From positions 16,450-80,449 of the forward strand of contig JAFQKE010000003.1 in NCBI GenBank assembly GCA_017397065.1: 64,000 bases of DNA, in the 5' to 3' direction. Made by a program: the position numbers and the translations under genes. The notes under the pieces were generated by a model. That model was not told the DNA's origin and did not search any database. It saw nothing but the letters and a program-made list of their open reading frames with translations. Shown here piece after piece: positions 41,936 through 49,338 of this stretch; within the stretch, counting starts at the first letter, position 1, and each line of letters opens with the position of its first letter. Origin of the DNA: Clostridia bacterium. GTDB taxonomy: Bacteria; Bacillota_A; Clostridia; Oscillospirales; Acutalibacteraceae.

Positions 41936-42136
41936 GTGTTTGTTAAAAATCATTATTCCTGTCCATGCGGATATTGTGGGCATTTTAAGCTCATTGAGTA
42001 TTATAAAGGTAATTGCGTAATTCAAAAGGGAGTTTGCCTGAAGCACAACTTGTTACGAGAGATTTGTGATGAGATTTGCGAAGATTTTGTTTTAGCTTCA
42101 GGCGTTCACACTGAAAAGACGTATCCTAAAAAGTAA
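41936..42136 (+). CDS. Cys-rich mini-protein, divergent from the XRE repressor
   Basis: I do not recognise a family. The 66-aa protein has seven or eight cysteines, beginning CPCGYC and continuing GNC, GVC, EIC, EIC, and a basic C-terminus. Spacing suggests metal binding or disulfides, but there is no signal peptide. The start is a GTG at 41936, 8 nt after GAGGAG; the GTG at 41927 overlaps that site. The gene is likely controlled by the neighbouring repressor through the twin palindromes. It may be a small regulatory or accessory protein of a mobile element remnant; no other element genes are seen. Confidence 0.72.
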   Translation: MFVKNHYSCPCGYCGHFKLIEYYKGNCVIQKGVCLKHNLLREICDEICEDFVLASGVHTEKTYPKK

Positions 42137-42241
42137 AAAAGAAATACATTATTGTGCTACAAAATTGCATCAATCCCCCTTTTATCGTCATATATCCCAC
42201 AAAAAATATGTGTAAAAAATATTTATTTGGTAATAATTCTA

Positions 42242-42270
42242 TTGCAATTTATAAAACTTTTTGGTAAAAT
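42242..42270 (+). promoter_or_regulatory. pgk promoter
   Basis: -35 TTGCAA (42242-42247), a 17-bp spacer, -10 TAAAAT (42265-42270). The leader is about 60 nt. Confidence 0.75.
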
Positions 42271-42334
42271 ATTCTTTGTAGATGTTTTAACAATCTAATG
42301 TTAAATAACAATATGTTTTGAAAGGATGTTTTTT

Positions 42335-43525
42335 ATGGCAGCACTTAACAAAAAAACTATTGAGGATATTGAAGTAAAGGGCAAAAAAGTTCTTGTTCGT
42401 TGCGACTTCAATGTTCCGCTTAAAGATGGCGTTATAACTAATGATAAGAGAATCGTAGCATCTCTTCCCACCATCAAATATCTTTTGGATAATGGTGCAA
42501 AGGTTATTCTTTGCTCACACCTTGGTCGTCCCAAGGGTGAAGTTGTTCCCGAGTTTTCTTTAAAACCTGTTGCAGCACGTCTTTCTGAGCTTCTTGGTTT
42601 AGAAGTAAAAATGGCTTGTGATGTTGTTGGCGATTGTGCTAACAAATTGGCAGAAGAGCTCAAAGAGGGCGAGGTTCTGTTACTTGAGAACGTTCGTTAT
42701 GAAAAGGGCGAAACCAAAAACGATCCTGAGCTTTCCAAAAAGTTTGCAGACCTTGCAGATATTTTTGTTAATGATGCTTTCGGTTCTGCTCACCGTGCAC
42801 ATTCCTCAACCACCGGTGTTGCAGATTATATCCCCGCAGTTGGCGGCTACCTTATAAATAAAGAGATTGAGTTTATCGGCGGTGCTTTAGAGGCTCCTAA
42901 GCGTCCTTTGGTTGCAATCCTCGGCGGTGCAAAGGTTGCAGATAAAATCGGCGTTATCACTAACCTTATTGATAAGGTTGATACCCTCATCATCGGCGGC
43001 GGTATGGCTTACACCTTTATGAAGTGCTTGGGCTACAGCATTGGTACATCACTTTTAGATGAAGAGAATGTTGAAACAGCAAAAGAGATGATGGCTAAAG
43101 CAGAGGCTAAGGGCGTTAAGTTCCTTATCCCCGTTGATAATAGAGTAGGTAAAGAGTACGACGAGAACACCGAGCATATGCTTGTTGATTCTGATGATAT
43201 TCCCGATGGTTGGATGGGTCTTGATATTGGTCCTAAGACCGAAAAGCTCTTTGCAGACGCTTTGGTAGATGCCGGTACCGTTATCTGGAACGGACCTATG
43301 GGTGTTTCCGAGTGGGAGAACTTTGCAAGCGGTACCATTGCAGTTGCTACCGCAGTTGCTAACTCCGGTGCTATCTCCGTAATCGGCGGCGGTGACTCTG
43401 TTGCAGCAGTTACCAAGCTCGGTTTTGCAGATAAAATGAGCCACATTTCTACCGGTGGCGGTGCTTCTTTAGAGTTCTTAGAGGGTAAAGAGCTTCCCGG
43501 TATTGCCGCTCTTAACGATAAATAA
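42335..43525 (+). CDS. pgk: Phosphoglycerate kinase
   Basis: Makes ATP from 1,3-bisphosphoglycerate in glycolysis. The 396-aa, two-domain protein shows [11 protein letters not shown] near the N-terminus, the substrate-binding [18 protein letters not shown], and the nucleotide site [11 protein letters not shown] and GGGDSVAAV, with the hinge region between. Start at 42335, 9 nt after AAAGG; an in-frame ATG at 42326 abuts that site. It leads the glycolytic operon pgk-tpiA-gpmI; gapA is not in the window. Confidence 0.97.
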   Translation: MAALNKKTIEDIEVKGKKVLVRCDFNVPLKDGVITNDKRIVASLPTIKYLLDNGAKVILCSHLGRPKGEVVPEFSLKPVAARLSELLGLEVKMACDVVGDCANKLAEELKEGEVLLLENVRYEKGETKNDPELSKKFADLADIFVNDAFGSAHRAHSSTTGVADYIPAVGGYLINKEIEFIGGALEAPKRPLVAILGGAKVADKIGVITNLIDKVDTLIIGGGMAYTFMKCLGYSIGTSLLDEENVETAKEMMAKAEAKGVKFLIPVDNRVGKEYDENTEHMLVDSDDIPDGWMGLDIGPKTEKLFADALVDAGTVIWNGPMGVSEWENFASGTIAVATAVANSGAISVIGGGDSVAAVTKLGFADKMSHISTGGGASLEFLEGKELPGIAALNDK

Positions 43526-43540
43526 TTAAATAATCTTTTC

Positions 43541-43568
43541 TTTAGCCGTCGTGAAAGCGACGGCTAAA
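43541..43568 (+). other. Intergenic hairpin, pgk-tpiA
   Basis: 11-bp perfect stem TTTAGCCGTCG (43541-43551) with CGACGGCTAAA (43558-43568), no U-tract. It suits an mRNA-processing or stability element and not a terminator. Confidence 0.7.
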
Positions 43569-43616
43569 GGTCTATTATAAAATAAATGTATTTTTATACT
43601 TTTGGAGGAAAAAATA

Positions 43617-44384
43617 ATGAATAAAGCAAAACGTTCTGCTGTTATTGCAGGTAACTGGAAAATGAATAAAACCCCCGATGAAACCACCGCTCTTATAAAT
43701 GAAATGAAACCCCTTGTTGCAGATGCAGATTGCGACGTAGTTCTTTGCGTTCCTTTTATTGATATTGCTGCCGCAACCGAGGCCGCAAAGGGTTCCAACA
43801 TTAAAATCGGTGCTGAGAATGTTCACTTTAAGGCATCCGGTGCTTACACCGGCGAAATCTCTGCAGAGATGCTTACTGCCGCAGGCGTTGAGTATGTTGT
43901 TATCGGTCATAGTGAGAGAAGACAGTATTTTGGTGAAACCGATCAGACAGTTAATCTCCGCACCCTTGCTGCTTTAAACGCAGGTCTTAAAGCTATCGTT
44001 TGTGTTGGCGAAACCTTAGAGCAGAGAGAGCTCGGTTATACCGAAACTCTCCTTAAATATCAAACAAAGATGGCTCTTACCAACGTTACTGAGGAGCAGC
44101 TTAAAAACGTTATCATTGCTTATGAGCCTGTTTGGGCTATCGGTACCGGAGTTACCGCTACTGCTGACCAGGCAGACGAGGGCAACGGCTTTGTTCGTGC
44201 CGCTATTGCTGAGGCTTATGGTGCTGATGTTGCTGAAACCGTTACCATTCAGTACGGCGGTTCTATGAATGCTAAGAACGCAGATGAGCTTGTTGCTAAG
44301 GTTAATGTTGACGGTGGTCTTATCGGCGGCGCTTCCCTTAAAGCAGAAGATTTCAGCGTAATTGTTAAAGCCGCAAGCAAATAG
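43617..44384 (+). CDS. tpiA: Triosephosphate isomerase
   Basis: TIM-barrel enzyme interconverting dihydroxyacetone phosphate and glyceraldehyde 3-phosphate. The 255-aa chain has the GNWKMNK motif (Asn, Lys of the active site), the catalytic His in IGHSERR and the catalytic Glu in AYEPVWAIGTG. Start at 43617 from GGAGG; an in-frame ATG at 43602 overlaps the ribosome site. It follows pgk by 91 nt with a hairpin between, and gpmI follows by 69 nt. Confidence 0.97.
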   Translation: MNKAKRSAVIAGNWKMNKTPDETTALINEMKPLVADADCDVVLCVPFIDIAAATEAAKGSNIKIGAENVHFKASGAYTGEISAEMLTAAGVEYVVIGHSERRQYFGETDQTVNLRTLAALNAGLKAIVCVGETLEQRELGYTETLLKYQTKMALTNVTEEQLKNVIIAYEPVWAIGTGVTATADQADEGNGFVRAAIAEAYGADVAETVTIQYGGSMNAKNADELVAKVNVDGGLIGGASLKAEDFSVIVKAASK

Positions 44385-44401
44385 TAATTTAAAGCTTAAT
44401 G

Positions 44402-44431
44402 TTGGCTGATGGAACCGTATCTATCAGCCAA
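44402..44431 (+). other. Intergenic hairpin, tpiA-gpmI
   Basis: Stem TTGGCTGAT (44402-44410) with ATCAGCCAA (44423-44431), no U-tract. It is the second such hairpin in this operon. Confidence 0.65.
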
Positions 44432-44453
44432 TAATTTTGAAAGGATATTACAA

Positions 44454-45968
44454 ATGAAAAAACCTGTTGTCTTATGTATTATGGATGGTTTTGGTATTCG
44501 TGAAAGTAAAGACGGCAACGCAATTCTTTCCGCAAATACCCCAAACCTTACCAAACTTTTTAAAGAAAATCCTTTTACCACTATTGGAGCTTCGGGTCTT
44601 GATGTAGGTCTTCCCGATGGTCAGATGGGTAACAGCGAGGTAGGTCATACAAACATCGGTGCAGGCCGTGTTGTTTATCAGATGCTTGTTAAAATCTCAA
44701 AATCTATTGAGGATGGAGATTTCTTTAATATTGAATGTTTAAAAGCCGCAGTAGAAAATTGCAAGAAAAATGATTCTGCACTTCACTTCATTGGCCTTTT
44801 GTCTGATGGCGGTGTGCATAGTCATATTGAGCATCTTTACGGTCTTTTAGAGCTTGCTAAGAAAAACGGTCTTACCAAGGTTTACGTTCATTGCCTTATG
44901 GATGGCCGTGATGTTTCCACCACCTCCGGCGTCGGCTTTATTAAGGATTTGCAGGACAAAATGGCCGAGCTTGGTGTAGGTAAAATCGCTTCTGTTATGG
45001 GTCGTTACTATGCAATGGACCGTGACTTTGCTTGGGACCGTGTTGAAAAGGCTTATGCCGCTATGGTTTACGGCGAGGGTATAGAGGCATCCGACCCTGT
45101 AAAGGCTATGGAGGAATCCTACGCTAAGGACGTTACCGATGAATTTATCGTTCCTACTGTTGTTGATAAGGAGGGTATGATAAAGGCAAACGATAGCGTT
45201 GTTTCCTTTAACTTCCGTCCCGACCGTGCAAGACAGTTTACTCGCACCTTTGTTGATGAGGCTTTTGACGGTTTCGAGCGTAAAAAGGGCTTCTTCCCAC
45301 TTAATTACGTTTGTATGACTCAGTATGATGAAACTATGCCAAATGTAACCGTTGCATTCCCTCCCGAGGAGCTTAAAATGACCCTTGGTGAGTACCTTGC
45401 AGCCAATAATATGACTCAGCTTAGAATTGCCGAAACTCAAAAGTATGCTCACGTAACATTCTTCTTTAACGGCGGTGAGGAAAAAACCGTTGATGGTGAG
45501 GATAGAATCCTTATTCAGTCTCCCGACGTTCCCACTTTTGATCTTCAGCCCGAAATGAGTGCATATCCTGTTTGTGATTCGGTTTGTGAGCAGATTTCAT
45601 CCGGCAAGTATGATGCAGTTATTTTAAACTTTGCAAACTGTGATATGGTAGGTCATACCGGCATTTTTGATGCCGCAGTTAAGGCTGTTGAGGCTGTTGA
45701 TGCCTGTGTTGGCAAGGTTGTTAAGGCTGCTACCGAAATGGGCGGTGCTGTAATCATTACCGCCGACCACGGTAACGCCGACTATATGTATGATGAAAAG
45801 GGCGAGCCCTTTACTCCTCATACCACCAACCCTGTTCCTTTCTGTGTAGTAGGTTATCCCTGCGAGCTTAGAGAGGGCGGCAGACTTGCCGATATTGCAC
45901 CCTCTATGCTTAAAATTATGGGTCTTGATAAGCCTGCTGAAATGAATGGTGAAAGCATTATTAAATAA
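44454..45968 (+). CDS. gpmI: 2,3-bisphosphoglycerate-independent phosphoglycerate mutase
   Basis: Manganese-dependent mutase converting 3- to 2-phosphoglycerate. The 504-aa alkaline-phosphatase-fold protein has MDGFGIRESKDGNAI at the start, the serine nucleophile in GNSEVGHTNIGAGR, MGRYYAMDRD, FNFRPDRARQ, and the second metal site ITADHGNADYM. The start at 44454 follows AAAGGA; an in-frame ATG at 44409 lies in the hairpin. It forms the third gene of the glycolytic run, and a DUF1858 gene follows 27 nt after. Confidence 0.97.
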   Translation: MKKPVVLCIMDGFGIRESKDGNAILSANTPNLTKLFKENPFTTIGASGLDVGLPDGQMGNSEVGHTNIGAGRVVYQMLVKISKSIEDGDFFNIECLKAAVENCKKNDSALHFIGLLSDGGVHSHIEHLYGLLELAKKNGLTKVYVHCLMDGRDVSTTSGVGFIKDLQDKMAELGVGKIASVMGRYYAMDRDFAWDRVEKAYAAMVYGEGIEASDPVKAMEESYAKDVTDEFIVPTVVDKEGMIKANDSVVSFNFRPDRARQFTRTFVDEAFDGFERKKGFFPLNYVCMTQYDETMPNVTVAFPPEELKMTLGEYLAANNMTQLRIAETQKYAHVTFFFNGGEEKTVDGEDRILIQSPDVPTFDLQPEMSAYPVCDSVCEQISSGKYDAVILNFANCDMVGHTGIFDAAVKAVEAVDACVGKVVKAATEMGGAVIITADHGNADYMYDEKGEPFTPHTTNPVPFCVVGYPCELREGGRLADIAPSMLKIMGLDKPAEMNGESIIK

Positions 45969-45995
45969 TAACTTATAGTTTTAAGGAGAATAAAA

Positions 45996-46196
45996 ATGGA
46001 AGTAACAAGAGATTCAATAATTGGTGATATTTTAGATTATGACCGTGATACCGCAGAGTATTTTTTTGAAATCGGTATGCACTGCCTTGGTTGCCCCGCT
46101 TCACGTGGAGAAACAATCGCTCAGGCCTGTGCAGTTCACGGTACCGATGCAGATGAGCTTGTTGAAAAATTGAACGCTCACTTTGCAGGAAAATAA
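45996..46196 (+). CDS. DUF1858 small redox-disulfide protein
   Basis: A 66-aa protein of the DUF1858 family, found alone or joined to hybrid-cluster-associated proteins. The motif GMHCLGCPASRGETI contains the two redox cysteines (CLGC). Function is unknown; a role as a small electron or metal-handling partner is only inferred. AAGGAGA precedes it. It lies between gpmI and trmK, 2 nt before trmK, so it is expressed with both. Confidence 0.88.
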   Translation: MEVTRDSIIGDILDYDRDTAEYFFEIGMHCLGCPASRGETIAQACAVHGTDADELVEKLNAHFAGK

Positions 46197-46198
46197 AA

Positions 46199-46912
46199 AT
46201 GGCTATTCTTAACAAACGGCTTAATTTAGCCGCCGAAATGTTAGGGCAAACAAACAGCGTGGCGGACATTGGTACCGACCACGCTTTTTTGCCTATATAT
46301 TTAATTAAAAAAGGTCTTGCCAAAAAAGTTATCGCTTGCGATATTGCTGATGGACCTTTGTCGGTTGCAAAGGCTAATATTACAAAATATGGGCTTTCAG
46401 ATAAAATTGAGCTTCGTCTTGCTAACGGAATTTTGGGACTAAAGCCTATGGAAGTAGATGCCATAACCATACTGGGTATGGGGGGGGAGACCATTGCCGA
46501 TATTTTAACCGACTCTCCTTGGGTGAAAAATCCTGAGCTCACCCTTATTTTGCAACCAATGTCCTGTGATGACAGACTTCGTGAATATCTTTTGAGTGAG
46601 GGCTTTGAAGTTTTAACAGAGGTAGGGGTAGAGTCCCAAAAACGTTTTTACACTGTTATGAAGGTGCAGTATTCGGGGAATTTAAAAAAGGTAGGCCCGG
46701 AATATAAATACATAGGAAAACTGCTTGATACCCCTAACGCTGCTGCAATTACCTTTGTAAAAAACCGCCTTAAAAGTTTAAAAAAATGTATGGCGGATAT
46801 TGAGAGTGTTGAGCGAAAAAGAGAGCTTTATAATGAGCTAAAAGTCGCTGTGGAGGTAATTGAAAAATGTTTAAAATCTGCAAATGCGATGAAGAAAAAT
46901 TCAATAAAATAA
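46199..46912 (+). CDS. trmK: tRNA (adenine22-N1)-methyltransferase TrmK
   Basis: SAM-dependent enzyme that methylates N1 of A22 in tRNA. The 237-aa protein begins LNLAAEMLGQTNSVADIGTDHAFLP, which holds the SAM-binding loop, followed by VIACDIADGPL, ILGMGGETIADIL and LILQPMSCDDRLREYL, then a C-terminal coiled-coil region. These are the marks of the TrmK/YqfN family. A short AGGA site lies upstream. Its 3' end overlaps the next small gene by 46 nt. Confidence 0.92.
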   Translation: MAILNKRLNLAAEMLGQTNSVADIGTDHAFLPIYLIKKGLAKKVIACDIADGPLSVAKANITKYGLSDKIELRLANGILGLKPMEVDAITILGMGGETIADILTDSPWVKNPELTLILQPMSCDDRLREYLLSEGFEVLTEVGVESQKRFYTVMKVQYSGNLKKVGPEYKYIGKLLDTPNAAAITFVKNRLKSLKKCMADIESVERKRELYNELKVAVEVIEKCLKSANAMKKNSIK

Positions 46913-47313
46913 AAGACCAAGCCATTACTTGCGTTAATATGGATTTTTCAGGGTTTTCAAAAGGTTTTAGAATACATAGGGGCAATAGTTGGTTTAAGGT
47001 TGTATATTATGAAAATTATTCTGATGATTTAGAATCAGTGCGTTTTCCTTTGCATTTGTTGCTTTTTGGTGCTCTTTTTAAATTCAAAAAGAAATCATAT
47101 TTTTGGCTAACTGTAACTTATCCGCTTAAATTCTGGATTTGTTCATTAGCTTTTTTGGTATTTTCTATCATCCCGGTGCATGACTTTCAATTACAAGGCG
47201 TTTTTGTTTGGTTAGCCTTTAATTTATTGATAGCTTTTTTAGCTCGCAAAGAATATAAGCGACTTACTAGCTTTGCAGAAGAGTTATTACAAGAAGAAAA
47301 TCAACAAAGGTAA
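46867..47313 (+). CDS. Hypothetical two-TM protein overlapping trmK
   Basis: I do not recognise a family. The 148-aa protein begins with a hydrophilic part (about 1-55, with two early Cys, CKCDEE), then two membrane helices (about 90-112 and 116-132) joined by a short loop, and a charged helical C-terminus. A good ribosome site (GGAGG) lies inside trmK, 10 nt before the ATG, which supports translation in spite of the 46-nt overlap. Terminator 47366-47410 follows. In other Firmicutes nif3 follows trmK, and it is missing here. Confidence 0.65.
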   Translation: MFKICKCDEEKFNKIKDQAITCVNMDFSGFSKGFRIHRGNSWFKVVYYENYSDDLESVRFPLHLLLFGALFKFKKKSYFWLTVTYPLKFWICSLAFLVFSIIPVHDFQLQGVFVWLAFNLLIAFLARKEYKRLTSFAEELLQEENQQR

Positions 47314-47365
47314 AAGACTGAAAAAGGGGCTTAAAAAACAATCGTGCGATATATTTATAAATGTA

Positions 47366-47410
47366 AAATCTGCAACGAAAGTGCTTTTTCATCACTTTTA
47401 TTGCAGATTT
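47366..47410 (+). terminator. Terminator (twin of 12521-12573)
   Basis: AAATCTGCAA (47366-47375) with TTGCAGATTT (47401-47410), continued by AAAGTG/CACTTT, then a T-rich tail. Nearly the same as the lysA terminator 35 kb away. Confidence 0.82.
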
Positions 47411-47562
47411 TCTGTTTCTTGTTATTCTTGATTTATAGGGATCTAATAAATTTAGTTTTTTATAGCCCCTTTGCATATCTAATGGTTTTTTGTTAATTTG
47501 TATTTCCACTTAACGGGGGGCACATCAAAGTATATTTTTTTGCGTTTCTATTACGGGTAATT

Positions 47563-49029
47563 TTATTTTTTTATTCTGGAAATATCCTTATTTGCACGGG
47601 TGATGGATTCGGTAACCGTTCTTGCACGGGAATTCAGTACATAGGAGATGTTTGCAAGGTCGGCGGCGACAAGGTCGTCGCATATTTTACTATAATTGCC
47701 TTTGTAAATATAATTTGAAACACCGGAACCGTACGCAACGGTTTTTTTAGTTGAAGCAGATGTAATTGTTTTAAAAATAGTTTCAAATTGTTTTGTGTGG
47801 AAAGTAGAAGATTGATTATAATTACTAACGTCTAAGAAATATCTTAAAAAGTATGCAGCACCTTTGGTATTTTTAGCTTTTTTAGGTACGCCCCAACATA
47901 TAGCTTTTGTGGGAGTATAAGCGGTACCGCCTTTAGGACCTGCAACGGGTACAGCTTCAAGGTTTTTAGCAAAATCGTTGGTAAACCAACCACTTTCGTT
48001 ATAAAGTCCGTAAGATGTCGCGGTAAATAAACCTACTTTACCCTTAATGACAAGGTCAAGATCCCCTTTTGCAATACACTTGTTTTTTTGAAGTTTGGCA
48101 ACTTCAGTCCATGCTTTAGCAATATGGTTGTTTTCTTTGACCTTTCCAAGCTTGTTAGTGAACTGTTTGCCGTTATAGGTCACAAAATCTTCCCCTGCTG
48201 AAAGCATATAGGAATCATACGACTGTAAAAAAAGCCCCAAACTGCCGTTTTCATTAACCTTACGGATTATTTCATTTTGTGTTTCCCAGTTCCAATTGTT
48301 TTTCTTATAAAGTTCGTAAGGGGTTTCCTTAACTCCACATTTTTTAAGGAATGTAGGTGAATAGTAGGTTACGTAGTTGCCGCTTTCACAAAGCCATGAA
48401 GAGGGCATTGCTACACCAAAGTATAAATCGTTAATTTTGTAGGCGTCCATATATGCTTTATTCCAACAATTAGAATTAAGCCTAAAATAGTAATTGTTTA
48501 GAGATTGCAAACTTTTGGTTATAATCCCTGGGAAATCACTAGACTGAAACGTAACAATATCAGGAGCATCGTTTTCGTTAATCATAGAAATAAGTTTTGT
48601 TTTATACTCCGCTTCGGTTGTAACGGTGGTTTTAATTTTAACCCCTGTTAAATTCTCATATTGGTTAATAAGGTTTTGTTCGGTTTTGTGCCAATCTCTC
48701 CACATAAGTATATGTACAGCGTCTTTAGGAGCAGCTTTATACATATTCGGCTCGTTGGCATTATCAAAATCATCATACGGATTGTAGTGTGGAGGATGAT
48801 ATGGTTCAGGGGGAAGAGATGAAGTGGAAGTGCTTATATCAGAAGTTGTTGAAATTGACGATGTGTTTGTTGTAGTGCTTGATGGGATGTTTGAAATTGC
48901 AGAAGTAGTAGCACTAATGGTATTGCTGTTAGATAAGGTGCTCACATTCTTGTTGCAACCTGCGGAAGAAACAATCAGCAAAGCCAAGGATAATATAATT
49001 ACAAAAACCTTTTGAATTTTACTTTTCAT
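47563..49029 (-). CDS. Extracellular solute-binding lipoprotein (sugar ABC type)
   Basis: Predicted substrate-binding protein of 488 aa. It has a lipoprotein signal peptide with lipobox SSAGC (Cys25), a Ser/Thr-rich linker (about 30-75), and a type 1 periplasmic-binding fold with IKTTVTTEAEYKTKLISMIN, DIVTFQSSDFPG and the C-terminal ICWGVPKKAKNTKGAAYF region typical of the sugar-binding family 1. The start at 49029 follows GGAGGG; the 49047 ATG precedes it. No permease or ATPase gene is adjacent, so any transporter partners are elsewhere. It is divergent from an ABC exporter. Confidence 0.87.
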   Translation of the reverse strand: MKSKIQKVFVIILSLALLIVSSAGCNKNVSTLSNSNTISATTSAISNIPSSTTTNTSSISTTSDISTSTSSLPPEPYHPPHYNPYDDFDNANEPNMYKAAPKDAVHILMWRDWHKTEQNLINQYENLTGVKIKTTVTTEAEYKTKLISMINENDAPDIVTFQSSDFPGIITKSLQSLNNYYFRLNSNCWNKAYMDAYKINDLYFGVAMPSSWLCESGNYVTYYSPTFLKKCGVKETPYELYKKNNWNWETQNEIIRKVNENGSLGLFLQSYDSYMLSAGEDFVTYNGKQFTNKLGKVKENNHIAKAWTEVAKLQKNKCIAKGDLDLVIKGKVGLFTATSYGLYNESGWFTNDFAKNLEAVPVAGPKGGTAYTPTKAICWGVPKKAKNTKGAAYFLRYFLDVSNYNQSSTFHTKQFETIFKTITSASTKKTVAYGSGVSNYIYKGNYSKICDDLVAADLANISYVLNSRARTVTESITRANKDISRIKK

Positions 49030-49100
49030 AAAACACCCTCCAAACATTTTAACTAATAATACCGCCGTTACCTTGATTTGGTCACGTGAAGTATATTTAA

Positions 49101-49129
49101 ATTATACACTAAATTGTAAAAAAATTCAA
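49101..49129 (-). promoter_or_regulatory. Promoter of the solute-binding lipoprotein gene
   Basis: Minus strand: -35 TTGAAT (49124-49129), a 17-bp spacer, -10 TATAAT (49101-49106). Rest of the 49030-49338 gap: no gene. Confidence 0.8.
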
Positions 49130-49225
49130 CACACAAAAAATGAGGGTTATTAAGTACTCTGTAAGGTTGAACTAAGTGTCAATATAAATAGGTCAAAAAA
49201 CAACCATAAAAAAATTTTAAAATTA

Positions 49226-49263
49226 AACCGCTTTGGGGGTTGACTTTTTGCCCTTAAGCGGTT
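49226..49263 (+). promoter_or_regulatory. Inverted repeat over the ABC exporter promoter
   Basis: AACCGCTT (49226-49233) with AAGCGGTT (49256-49263). The arms flank the -35 box and reach the -10 box, so it is a candidate operator. Confidence 0.5.
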
Positions 49264-49268
49264 ATATT
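49240..49268 (+). promoter_or_regulatory. ABC exporter promoter
   Basis: -35 TTGACT (49240-49245), a 17-bp spacer, -10 TATATT (49263-49268). Confidence 0.75.
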
Positions 49269-49338
49269 ATTCTCGAAACTACAATCACTACATAAAATTA
49301 ACCTTAAAACTGATATTGTTGTTCAGGAGGGGTCTTTT

